Below, piece by piece: positions 35,874 through 44,365 of a stretch of 64,000 nt of DNA. This DNA is from Burkholderia cepacia GG4 (lineage in GTDB: Bacteria; Pseudomonadota; Gammaproteobacteria; Burkholderiales; Burkholderiaceae): positions 372,001 through 436,000 of the forward strand of contig NC_018513.1 in the NCBI RefSeq assembly GCF_000292915.1, in the 5' to 3' direction. The first letter of the stretch is position 1, and each line of letters starts with the position of its first letter. The position numbers and the translations under genes were made by a program. The notes beneath the pieces were generated by a model that saw only the letters and a program-made list of their open reading frames with translations, was not told the DNA's origin and did no database searches.

Positions 35874-35894
35874 ACGGGCGGCCTGGCCGCCCGT
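35874..35894. terminator. Bidirectional terminator after the PhyH gene and DUF3185
   Basis: A 10-bp perfect inverted repeat ACGGGCGGCC/GGCCGCCCGT between convergent genes, with TTGCGTTTT following on the plus strand. Confidence 0.7.
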
Positions 35895-35953
35895 TGCGTT
35901 TTGCGCAGCCCGCTCGCGCGATGCGGGCCGCTGCCGGTCGCGCGGCTGCGCGA

Positions 35954-36160
35954 TCAGCGCTTGTTGGACGGCATCGCGAGGCCGGTCAGGCCGATCAGCA
36001 ATGCGACGGCGCCGCCCGCGATCAGCAGGATCGTCTTCGTGGCGGGCGAACCGGTGAAGAAGCGCGACACGTTGTCGTTGATCGAATGAAACGACTGTCC
36101 GCCGAAATACAGCAGCACGACGCCGACGACGAGCAGCGCAACCGAGATGACCCGGGACAT
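35954..36160 (-). CDS. DUF3185 family small membrane protein
   Basis: A 68-residue protein with two transmembrane helices (ISVALLVVGVVLLYFGG and TILLIAGGAVALLIGLTG) joined by a short loop, matching DUF3185; function unknown. Start at 36160 follows GAGG. Confidence 0.8.
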   Translation of the reverse strand: MSRVISVALLVVGVVLLYFGGQSFHSINDNVSRFFTGSPATKTILLIAGGAVALLIGLTGLAMPSNKR

Positions 36161-36344
36161 ACCAACCTCGCTGTAACGGTGATTCGAGACGCCGCAGTTT
36201 AGGCGACGTGCGCGGCCGCGTCCATCGCCGTGCGCGCTTGCGCCCCGTTCGCTACCATAGCCGTCATAGGTTTCCTTCGCCGCCGGCGCGCGCTGTTCGC
36301 GTGCGGCGCGCGTCCCTTCCCCGACGTCCTGACGGAACAGACCC

Positions 36345-37388
36345 ATGGCCTACGAAGCAGCTTCCGAACGTTATGCCGACATGCAATACCGCACCTGCGG
36401 CAAATCCGGGCTCAAATTGCCCGCCTTGTCGCTCGGCCTGTGGCACAACTTCGGCGACTCGACGCCGATCGCGACGCAGCGCGACATCCTGCGCACCGCG
36501 TTTGACCTCGGCATCAATCACTTCGATCTCGCGAACAACTACGGACCGCCGTACGGCAGCGCCGAAACCAACTTCGGCCGGCTGCTGAAGGAGGATTTCC
36601 GGCCGTACCGCGATGAACTGCTGATCTCGACGAAGGCCGGCTGGGACATGTGGCCGGGCCCGTACGGCAGCGGCGGCGGCTCGCGCAAGTACGTGCTCGC
36701 GAGCCTCGACCAGAGCCTGCAGCGGATGGGGCTCGACTACGTCGACATCTTCTATTCGCACCGCTTCGACGCGCACACGCCGCTCGAGGAGACGGCCGGT
36801 GCGCTCGCGTCGGCGGTGCAGCAGGGCAAGGCGCTGTACATCGGCATCTCGTCGTATTCGGCCGCGAAGACGCGCGAGATGGCCGAGCTGCTTGCGCGAT
36901 ACCAGGTGCCGCTGCTGATCCACCAGCCTTCGTACAACATGCTGAACCGCTGGATCGAGCCCGACCTGCTCGGCACGCTCGACGAGATCGGCACGGGCAG
37001 CATCGCGTTCACGCCGCTCGCGCAGGGGCTTCTCACGTCGAAATACCTGAACGGCGTGCCGGCCGATGCGCGGGTGAACAAGCCGGGCGGCGGCTCGCTG
37101 AAGCAGGATCATCTGAGCGCGGACAACCTCGAGCAGGTGCGCAAGCTCAACGGCATCGCCGAACGGCGCGGGCAGAGCCTCGCGCAAATGGCGCTCGCGT
37201 GGGTGCTGCGCAATGGCCGCGTGACGTCCGCGCTGATCGGCGCGAGCCGTGCGGAGCAGGTGCGTGAAAACGTCGGCGCGCTGAAGAACCTCGAATTCTC
37301 GGCCGACGAACTTGCGGAGATCGATCGCTACGCGACCGAAGGCGGCATCAATCTGTGGGAAAAGCCATCCACCGACCAAGCGATCTGA
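36345..37388 (+). CDS. Aldo/keto reductase, L-glyceraldehyde 3-phosphate reductase type
   Basis: A 347-residue aldo/keto reductase like YghZ/Gpr, which reduces aldehydes such as L-glyceraldehyde 3-phosphate with NADPH. The tetrad is visible: Asp and Tyr in FDLANNYG, Lys in ISTKAGWDMWPGPYG, and His in FYSHRFD. The WPGPYGSGGGSRKY segment is typical of this subfamily. It stands alone, with 184 bases upstream. Confidence 0.9.
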   Translation: MAYEAASERYADMQYRTCGKSGLKLPALSLGLWHNFGDSTPIATQRDILRTAFDLGINHFDLANNYGPPYGSAETNFGRLLKEDFRPYRDELLISTKAGWDMWPGPYGSGGGSRKYVLASLDQSLQRMGLDYVDIFYSHRFDAHTPLEETAGALASAVQQGKALYIGISSYSAAKTREMAELLARYQVPLLIHQPSYNMLNRWIEPDLLGTLDEIGTGSIAFTPLAQGLLTSKYLNGVPADARVNKPGGGSLKQDHLSADNLEQVRKLNGIAERRGQSLAQMALAWVLRNGRVTSALIGASRAEQVRENVGALKNLEFSADELAEIDRYATEGGINLWEKPSTDQAI

Positions 37389-37458
37389 CCGGCAGCAAAG
37401 GCAGTCGATACGGGATGCGAACTATCGCATGCCGTATCGCAGCGCACGCACACAAGCC

Positions 37459-37487
37459 GTCACGTCGCTGCGATGCAGCGATGTGAC
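37459..37487. repeat. Inverted repeat, possible terminator
   Basis: A 12-bp stem with one mismatch (GTCACGTCGCTG/CAGCGATGTGAC) and a 5-base loop between convergent genes. Confidence 0.45.
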
Positions 37488-37510
37488 TGGCGGCGCGCGC
37501 CAACGTGTCG

Positions 37511-37696
37511 CTACAGCAGCGCTGGCAGGCCTTCGACGAGCAATACCGCAACTCCGACGCCGAGGATGACGCCGAGCACGCGCAGCAGGTTGTGGCGGAA
37601 TTCGGTTGCGCACGGCACCGCGCCGAGAAATAGCGCCCCGGCCAGCGCCATCGGAATCAACAGGATGAAGTCGCCGATCGTGAAATAGGTCGTCAT
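37511..37696 (-). CDS. Small hypothetical membrane protein
   Basis: A 61-residue protein with two hydrophobic helices (DFILLIPMALAGALFLGAV and LGVILGVGVAVLLVEGLPAL). Start at 37696 follows GGAGACACGC. No family recognised. Confidence 0.6.
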   Translation of the reverse strand: MTTYFTIGDFILLIPMALAGALFLGAVPCATEFRHNLLRVLGVILGVGVAVLLVEGLPALL

Positions 37697-37997
37697 GCGT
37701 GTCTCCGTAGTCGGCCGGAACAGGCGCATGCGCGTGTTCCAGCCCCATGCCGGGCATTTCTAATGTTGGGCCGACCCGATTGCGAGCGGGACGGACAGTT
37801 CGAGTATAGGCAACCTCGCGGCGCTTTTCGCTATCCGAACCATTAAAAGTCTGCGGAAAAACCCGAGGATTCCGCATGTTTCCCGCGAATTAGACGAATG
37901 CCTTGCGCAAGTCTTTCTCGTTCCTTTCGTTTTGTGCGGAAACGTCGTACGTGTTCGAGATGGTCCGCCGTACCCGCGGGCGCGGCGGACCATCCGC
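37697..37997. other. Gap between small membrane protein and EamA transporter
   Basis: No gene. A perfect 11-bp stem (ATGGTCCGCCG/CGGCGGACCAT, 37960-37993) sits four bases after the transporter stop and probably ends that transcript, though the T run is lacking. Confidence 0.5.
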
Positions 37998-38879
37998 TTA
38001 CGCGCGATCGGGTTGCGCGCGAACGGCCGGCGTGCGGAACACGAGCGCGAGCCCCGCGACGATCGCCCCCATGCCGGCGAGCGCGAGCGGCTCGGGCCGG
38101 TTGCCGAGCCATACCGCATCCATCAGCGTGGTGACGACAGGCACGAGATAGAACAGGCTCGTCACGTTGACGAGATCGCCGCGCTGCATCAACCGGTAGA
38201 ACAGCAACTGCGCGATCACCGAGATCACGATGCCGAGCCACAGCAGCGGCACGACGAACGCCCAACTCGCATCGAGCGAGATCGGCCGGAACGGCAGGAT
38301 CGCCATGCACAGCGCGAGGCCGATCGCGTTCTGCAGCGGCAGCACGTCGGCGGGTGCCGCACGCACGCGCTTTTGCAGCAGCGCGCCGACAGTCAGCGCG
38401 ACGAGCGCCGTGAGCGCGCACGCGACGCCGATGATCGGCAGGCCGGCACCGCCTACGCCGCGGCATACGACGAGCGCGAGACCGGCCAGCGACAGCCCGA
38501 GCCCGGCGACGCGCATCGGCTGCCAGCGCCGCTCGACGATCGCGAGCGTGAGGATCGGCTGCACGCCGAGGATCGTCGCGAGCACGCCCGGTGCGATCCC
38601 GCGCTCGAGCGCGAGCAGATAGAAGATCGAATAGCCGCCCATCATCAGCAGGCCGGTCAGCGCGGCCATGCGCCGCTCGCCGCGCGGCGGCAGCCAGCGT
38701 CCGCGCATCATGGCCAGCACGAGCAGCACGAACGACGCGAGCGCGAAGCGTGCGGTGAGAAAGACGAACGCGGATGCGTGACGCAGACCGAATTCAGCGA
38801 AGATCGCGCCGCTGCTCCACAGCAGCACGAAGAGCGACGTCGCGCCATGCGCGGCGAGCGCGCGTTTGAACGAAACCAT
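37998..38879 (-). CDS. EamA/DMT-family transporter
   Basis: A 293-residue drug/metabolite transporter with ten predicted membrane helices in two EamA repeats (from FVLLWSSGAIFAEFGL; second repeat from LIIGVACAL onward). Substrate unknown. I prefer the start at 38879 with AGGTGG upstream; 38915 would add 12 residues. Such proteins often export amino acids or other metabolites. Confidence 0.87.
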   Translation of the reverse strand: MVSFKRALAAHGATSLFVLLWSSGAIFAEFGLRHASAFVFLTARFALASFVLLVLAMMRGRWLPPRGERRMAALTGLLMMGGYSIFYLLALERGIAPGVLATILGVQPILTLAIVERRWQPMRVAGLGLSLAGLALVVCRGVGGAGLPIIGVACALTALVALTVGALLQKRVRAAPADVLPLQNAIGLALCMAILPFRPISLDASWAFVVPLLWLGIVISVIAQLLFYRLMQRGDLVNVTSLFYLVPVVTTLMDAVWLGNRPEPLALAGMGAIVAGLALVFRTPAVRAQPDRA

Positions 38880-39255
38880 GTGAATCCACCTGTCGAACGG
38901 ATCGAAACGTTCCATGTCGCGCGCGCAGCAACACGCCGTGCGTGATGACGCACGAACGGCCGAAAACGGGCGAATGGAAAACGGAAAACGAAAGCCGGCT
39001 GGTCAGCCGACGCGTGCCGCCGGCGGGGGCGGCGCGGCGCCGACGAGCGGCGGTGCGACAGGAGGAGGGAGGACCGACGGATGCGCGCACGCCTGCGGCC
39101 GCGAGTCGAACTGCGGCCGGGATTTTGCGAGGGCGGACGTGAGCGGATGCATCGTGTCGAAATGCGCTTGAACGCGAATGAACGTCAAAGGTAACGCAAG
39201 GCGGCCATCCAGCGCAACAACTGTCGGCGGGAAGCCGGCGCCGCGCGCCCGCACG
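38880..39255. other. Gap between EamA and MFS transporter genes
   Basis: No recognisable gene on either strand; short frames are low-complexity and Arg/Gly-rich. It probably carries the EamA promoter. Confidence 0.45.
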
Positions 39256-40506
39256 TTACGCGGCGCCGCTGCGTTCGCGCCTGCGCAGCCATGCCGCGGC
39301 CGCGAGCCCGGCGGTGAGCAACGTGGCGACCAGCGCCGCGACGCCGGCCCAGCCGGATGCGCTCCAGAAGCGTCCGCCGAGCGAGCCGACGATGCTCGAG
39401 CCGAGATAGTAGGACAGCAGGTAGAGCGCGGCGGCCTGGCCCTTGCCTTGCGTCGCGAGGCGGCCGACCCAGCCGCTCGCGGTCGAATGCCCGGCGAAGA
39501 AGCCGAACGTCACGCACGCGATGCCGCACGCGATCGCGGCGACGGGCTGCAGCAGCGTCAACGCGACGCCCGCCAGCATGATGACGACGCTTGCGATCAG
39601 CACCCGGCCGCGGCCGAGCGAATCGGCCATGCGCCCCGACCACGGCGACGCGACGACGCCGACGAGATAGACGACGAAGATCGCGCCAATCGTCGCCTGG
39701 TTCATCGAATACGGCGGCGCGAGCAGCCGGTAGCCGACATAGTTGTACAGCGTGACGAAGCCGCCCATCAGGATGAAGGCCATCGCGAACAGCACCGGCA
39801 GTTCACGGCGGCCGGCGAGATGCCGGGCGAGCGCCGCGCGATGCTGGGCGAAACCGAGCCCGCGGCGCGGCGTGAAATGGCGCGACGGCGGCAGCAGCGC
39901 GCGAAACGCGAGCGTCGCTGCGAGGCCGAGCACGCCGATCGCGGCGATCGCGATCCGCCATGTGAACAGGTCGGCGAGCACGCCCGCGATCACGCGCCCG
40001 GCCATCCCGCCGATCGCATTGCCGCCGACGTAGAGACCCATCGCGAGCCCGAGCCCGTCCGGGTGCACCTCCTCGGCGAGATACGCCATGCCGACGGCGG
40101 GCACGCCGCCGAGCGCGAGCCCGGTCAGTGCACGCAGCACGAGCATCTGATGCCAGTGCGGCGCGAACGCGGCGACGAGGGTGAGCACCGACGACAGCAT
40201 CAGCGACGCGGTCATCAGCCGGTGACGGCTCAGGCCTTCGGATACGAAGCCCGCGACGAACACGGCGATGGCGAGCGCGCCCGTCGAGAACGACAGCGCG
40301 AGACTGCTCTGCGCGGGGCTCACGCCGAACGTGGTCGAGAATTCCGGCAGCAGCGGCTGCACGTAGTAGAGCAGCGAGAAGGTCGCGTAGCCCGCGAACA
40401 GCAGCGCGACGCTCGCGCGCCAGTAACTGCGCGAGCCGCGTTCGAGATAGGGGGGCGAGGTGTCGCGGCGCGCGGCCGCGGGCGTGGTTCCGTTCGGTGC
40501 GGTCAC
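39256..40506 (-). CDS. MFS transporter (YnfM-like)
   Basis: A 416-residue major facilitator protein with 12 predicted membrane helices. It has the MFS loop motif GFVSEGLSRHRLM and the second-half equivalent GRMADSLGRGRVL. It resembles the YnfM group of putative arabinose/drug efflux permeases; substrate unknown. Monocistronic. Confidence 0.88.
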   Translation of the reverse strand: MTAPNGTTPAAARRDTSPPYLERGSRSYWRASVALLFAGYATFSLLYYVQPLLPEFSTTFGVSPAQSSLALSFSTGALAIAVFVAGFVSEGLSRHRLMTASLMLSSVLTLVAAFAPHWHQMLVLRALTGLALGGVPAVGMAYLAEEVHPDGLGLAMGLYVGGNAIGGMAGRVIAGVLADLFTWRIAIAAIGVLGLAATLAFRALLPPSRHFTPRRGLGFAQHRAALARHLAGRRELPVLFAMAFILMGGFVTLYNYVGYRLLAPPYSMNQATIGAIFVVYLVGVVASPWSGRMADSLGRGRVLIASVVIMLAGVALTLLQPVAAIACGIACVTFGFFAGHSTASGWVGRLATQGKGQAAALYLLSYYLGSSIVGSLGGRFWSASGWAGVAALVATLLTAGLAAAAWLRRRERSGAA

Positions 40507-40836
40507 GCGAAGTCTCCTGACAACCGGGCAAAGGGCAGACGATACGCCCGTTGTGCAATTCGCGTGCGCGCCGCGCGTGTGGCCGGATTCGGCGGGCGGT
40601 CACATTCGACAGGGTATGATGGGGGTAGCCGCCCGTGCAAGCGCACGCGCGATGCAGTGGTTGATTGGAGACATTCGACGAATTCGCGGCACTTCGCCTG
40701 CTTCTTCTTCTTTTCGCGCTTCGATAAACCGTGAACAATGGGATTACGCGCAACACCCCGACGAGGGCGGCGCGGATCGTGCATTTGCCGGCTCGCCAGC
40801 GAGCCGGGTTTCAAGTTTCAAGAGTGGGGAACCATC
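40507..40836. other. Gap upstream of a small conserved gene
   Basis: No gene seen; presumably divergent promoters for the MFS gene and the small gene at 40837. No operator-like repeat stood out. Confidence 0.4.
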
Positions 40837-41049
40837 ATGCATGTCGGGTCGATTGTCTGCACTACCCATATCGCGGTGCCGAAGGGCGCGCGCGGCATCG
40901 TCCAGCGCGTTCTGGGCGACATGGCCATGGTGACCTGGTACGCGGGCGTGCCGGGCGAGTCGAAGGAACTCAACACCGAGCCGTTCTTTCTCGAGGACCT
41001 GATCGATACCGGCGAATCCGTGCTGCCGGCCGGCGCCGCGGTCCACTGA
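40837..41049 (+). CDS. Small conserved hypothetical protein
   Basis: A 70-residue soluble protein (MHVGSIVCTTHIAVPKGARG...) rich in beta-type sequence. The valine/tryptophan pattern (MAMVTWYAGVPGE) suggests a small barrel such as an SH3-like fold; this is a guess. The ATG at 40837 has GTGGGGA upstream. It lies 48 bases before srkA and may be co-transcribed with it. Confidence 0.6.
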   Translation: MHVGSIVCTTHIAVPKGARGIVQRVLGDMAMVTWYAGVPGESKELNTEPFFLEDLIDTGESVLPAGAAVH

Positions 41050-41097
41050 GCGCGCTGCCGTAGCGGACGCTCGTGTTTCGGCGCGGCTGACGGCACA

Positions 41098-42129
41098 ATG
41101 CGGGGCATGAAAGACGACACTTCCGCCCCCGCAGCTCCCGCCGGCCCGCCGTTCGCCGGCCTCACGCCCGAGTGCGTGCTCGACGCGCTCGACAGCGTGC
41201 TGATGCCGGACGGGCTGCGCACAGACGGGCGCCTGCTCGCCCTCAACAGCTACGAAAACCGCGTCTACCAGGTCGGCATCGAAGACGGCCCGCCGGTCGT
41301 CGCGAAGTTCTACCGGCCCGCGCGCTGGACGGACGAGGCGATCCTGGAAGAACACGCGTTCGTCGCCGAACTCGCCGCGCGCGAGATTCCGGCGGTGCCC
41401 GCGCGCGCGTTCGACGGCCGCACGCTGCACGCGTTCGACGGCTTCCGCTTCTCGATCTTCGAGCGGCGCGGCGGTCGCGCGCCCGATCTCGACCGCAGCG
41501 ACACGCTCGAATGGCTCGGCCGCTTCATCGGCCGGATTCACGCGGTCGGCGCGACGCAGCCGTATGTCGCGCGTCCCGTGCTCGACATCCGCACCTTCGG
41601 CTACGAGCCGCGCGACTACCTGCTCGCGCACGATTTCATCCCCGACGATGTACGGCCCGCGTACGAGACGGCGGTCACGCTCGCGCTCGAGGGCGTCGAG
41701 GCCGCGTTCGAGCGAGCCGGCGAGATCCGCCTGCTGCGCACGCATGGGGATTGTCATCCGAGCAACGTGCTGTGGACCGATGCGGGCCCGCATTTCGTCG
41801 ACTTCGACGACAGCCGGATGGCGCCTGCCGTCCAGGATCTGTGGCTGCTGCTGCCGGGCGATCGCGAAGGCGCGTCGCGCGCGCTCGCGGACCTGCTCGC
41901 CGGTTACGAGGATTTCTGCGAATTCGAGCCGCGCGAACTGCATCTGGTCGAAGCGCTGCGCACGCTGCGGTTGATTCACTACGCGGCGTGGCTCGCGCGC
42001 CGCTGGGACGACCCCGCCTTCCCGGCGGCGTTCCCGTGGTTTAACACCCATCGCTACTGGGAAGCACGCGTGCTCGAACTGCGCGAGCAGATCGGCGCGA
42101 TGCAGGAAGGGCCGCTCTGGCCCGTGTGA
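41098..42129 (+). CDS. srkA: Stress response kinase SrkA (YihE/RdoA)
   Basis: A 343-residue aminoglycoside-phosphotransferase-fold Ser/Thr kinase like YihE, linked to Cpx stress and survival after damage. Typical segments are LNSYENRVYQVG with VVAKFYRP, catalytic THGDCHPSNVLW and VDFDDSRMAPAVQDLW. Start at 41098 or three codons on at 41107; the second is equally likely. Confidence 0.92.
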   Translation: MRGMKDDTSAPAAPAGPPFAGLTPECVLDALDSVLMPDGLRTDGRLLALNSYENRVYQVGIEDGPPVVAKFYRPARWTDEAILEEHAFVAELAAREIPAVPARAFDGRTLHAFDGFRFSIFERRGGRAPDLDRSDTLEWLGRFIGRIHAVGATQPYVARPVLDIRTFGYEPRDYLLAHDFIPDDVRPAYETAVTLALEGVEAAFERAGEIRLLRTHGDCHPSNVLWTDAGPHFVDFDDSRMAPAVQDLWLLLPGDREGASRALADLLAGYEDFCEFEPRELHLVEALRTLRLIHYAAWLARRWDDPAFPAAFPWFNTHRYWEARVLELREQIGAMQEGPLWPV

Positions 42130-42201
42130 CGGCTCGCGCGGCGGGGGCGCCGCGCGGTATCCCGGGGCGGGCCGCCGCGCGCGGCACGCGGCCCGCGTCG
42201 C

Positions 42202-43644
42202 TCAGAACTTCAGCATCAGCTTGATCAGCGCGGCGAAGCGCTTGCCGTACGGCGGCGCAAGCAGGTTGCGCGCGTTCAGCCGTGCCTGCGTGAGCACGGG
42301 CTTCATCTTCGAGAACGTCACGAAGCCGTCGTAGCCGTGATACGCGCCCATCCCGCTCGCGCCGACCCCGCCGAACGGCAAACTGCCGCACGCGATGTGC
42401 ATCAGCGCGTCATTGACCGTCACGCCGCCCGAGATCGTTTCGCGCATCACGCGGTCGATCGTGCCGCCGTCTTCGTCGAACAGGTACAGCGCGAGCGGTC
42501 GCGGGCGCGCGTTCACATAGGCGATGGCCTCGTCGAGCCGCTCGTACGGCACGAGCGGCAGCAGCGGCCCGAAGATTTCCTCCTGCATCAGCTGCGACGC
42601 AGCCGGCACGTGCGTGACCGCGCACGGCACGAAGCGGCGCGCCGCGGGATCGGACTGCGCGTCGGACAGCGGATGCAGTTGCGCGCCGGCCGCCTGCGCG
42701 TCGCTCGCAAGTTGCTGCAGGCGCGCGTAGTGACGCGGCGACACGATCGTCGTGTAGTCGCCGTTCGCCGACAGGTCGGGATACATCTTCGCGAACCGCG
42801 CCCGCGCTCGCTCGATGAACGCGGCTTCCATCCCGCGCGGCAGCAGGACGTAATCGGGGGCGATGCAGGTCTGGCCCGCATTCAGCGTCTTGCCGGCGAC
42901 GATCGCGTCGACGGCCGCATCGAAGCGTGCATTCGGGCCGACGATCGCCGGCGACTTGCCGCCGAGCTCGAGCGTGACGGGCGTGAGGTTGTCGGCCGCC
43001 GCGCGCATCACGTGGCGGCCGACGTGCGTCGAGCCGGTGAACAGCAGGTGATCGAACGGTAGCGCACTGAACGCGGCGCCGACTTCCGCATCGCCGTTCA
43101 CGACCGAGACGTGGTCGCGCGAGAAGGTCTTCGCGATCAGCTGCTCGAACAGCGCCGATGTGCGCGGCGTCAGTTCGGACATCTTGATGATCGCGCGGTT
43201 GCCGGCCGCGAGCGCGCAGATCAGCGGGCCGGCCGCGAGCAGTACCGGATAGTTCCACGGCACGACGATACCGACCACGCCGAGCGGCTGCGGAATGACC
43301 TTCGCGCGCGCGGGCCGCAGCCACTTGTTCATCGGCTTGCGGCTCGGCTTCATCCAGCGCTTGCCGTGCTTGAGCGCATCGTCGATCTCTTCCTTCGCCA
43401 TCCAGATTTCCGACAGCAGGACCTCCTGCTTCGCGCGGTGGCCGAAGTCGGCGCTGATCGCGTCGGCGAGCGCATCCGCGTGATCGATCAGCATCGTGCG
43501 CAGCGCGCGCAGGTGCTGCGCGCGGGTGTCCCATTCCGGGTACGGCGCGCGCAGGTAGGCCGCGCGCTGGTCGCGCAGCAGCGACGTCAGCGCATCGACC
43601 GACGGCAGCGCTTGCGGGGCCAGTTCGGGCAGGTCGTTCTTCAT
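42202..43644 (-). CDS. calB: Coniferyl aldehyde dehydrogenase
   Basis: A 480-residue aldehyde dehydrogenase resembling coniferyl-aldehyde dehydrogenases, which oxidise aromatic and other aldehydes with NAD(P). Catalytic Cys in NAGQTCIAPDYV, Glu in LELGGKSPAIV and Asn in VVPWNYPVLL are present. The hydrophobic C-terminal tail (FAALIKLMLKF) is common in this branch, which can be membrane-associated. Substrate is inferred. It is divergent from a GMC oxidoreductase 720 bases away, so an alcohol-to-acid pathway is possible. Confidence 0.85.
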   Translation of the reverse strand: MKNDLPELAPQALPSVDALTSLLRDQRAAYLRAPYPEWDTRAQHLRALRTMLIDHADALADAISADFGHRAKQEVLLSEIWMAKEEIDDALKHGKRWMKPSRKPMNKWLRPARAKVIPQPLGVVGIVVPWNYPVLLAAGPLICALAAGNRAIIKMSELTPRTSALFEQLIAKTFSRDHVSVVNGDAEVGAAFSALPFDHLLFTGSTHVGRHVMRAAADNLTPVTLELGGKSPAIVGPNARFDAAVDAIVAGKTLNAGQTCIAPDYVLLPRGMEAAFIERARARFAKMYPDLSANGDYTTIVSPRHYARLQQLASDAQAAGAQLHPLSDAQSDPAARRFVPCAVTHVPAASQLMQEEIFGPLLPLVPYERLDEAIAYVNARPRPLALYLFDEDGGTIDRVMRETISGGVTVNDALMHIACGSLPFGGVGASGMGAYHGYDGFVTFSKMKPVLTQARLNARNLLAPPYGKRFAALIKLMLKF

Positions 43645-44365
43645 GTCGTCTCCTCCAGTGGGGCGTGGCGCGTCGGCCAGCAGTCAGGCCGCACGTGCGC
43701 GCTCGGCGAGCGTGGCGGGGCGGTTCAGGATGGCGCGCGTCGCGCGGCGCGAGGCCGGATGCGATGCACGGTCGAAAACAGGTTGCAGCGTGCGGCAAGC
43801 GTCGTATGCGCGCGACGCTTGCCGCATCCGAAAGCGGGATCGCACGGTCAGCAGGTGCGGCCCGAGGCGGTTCCTGGCCGGCGTGCGGTGCCGCGCGTCG
43901 TGCGTGGTCCGCTGCACGGCAGCGGGGCGGCGCGCTGCATGCCGCCACTCACGCTCCGGCCTCTCGTGCCGTTGATGCGAAACGCCGTCCAAACGGTCGG
44001 CGACGCGCGTTGTCGTTCGATCTCGCGTGGCTGCGCGCGTGGTGTCGCAGATCACCGCACGGGCTGCCGTTTGAAATGAAATGCGGACCCTGCGCGGCGC
44101 GTCCGGACAACCCGGTCGGCGCACGGCCTGCGGAACGTGGCGCTGCATCGTCGTCTCCCCAGTTTCGCGACGGCGCGGCTTCTCGCGGCCGGTGCATCGC
44201 GGCGATTCAATCGATACATCTTAAATTTAGTTCACGCGGGCGTTTAGAGGAATCGCTCTTGAATCCGCGTGCCGCGGGCGCGACGGTCGTTCCTACAATG
44301 CCCGAACATTACAAGCGGGAGCCGGGCCGCGCCGGGCGCCGTTCATGACACGAAGGAGACGTGAC
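43645..44365. other. Gene-poor gap between calB and the GMC oxidoreductase
   Basis: About 720 bases without a convincing gene. A 154-codon minus-strand frame (43684-44148) is Arg-rich without recognisable sequence. The region contains a perfect 14-bp inverted repeat (listed separately), and its right end (44210-44240) is AT-richer, probably the GMC gene promoter. Confidence 0.5.
43791..43826. repeat. Perfect 14-bp inverted repeat
   Basis: TGCGGCAAGCGTCG (43791-43804) and its exact complement (43813-43826) around an 8-base spacer, inside a region without a clear gene. It could be a terminator, a REP-like element or an operator. Confidence 0.7.

Noticed and set aside
43684..44148. A 154-codon minus-strand frame upstream of calB
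   Set aside because: Composition is that of a shadow frame (Arg/Thr/Ala), with no domain or clear ribosome site.
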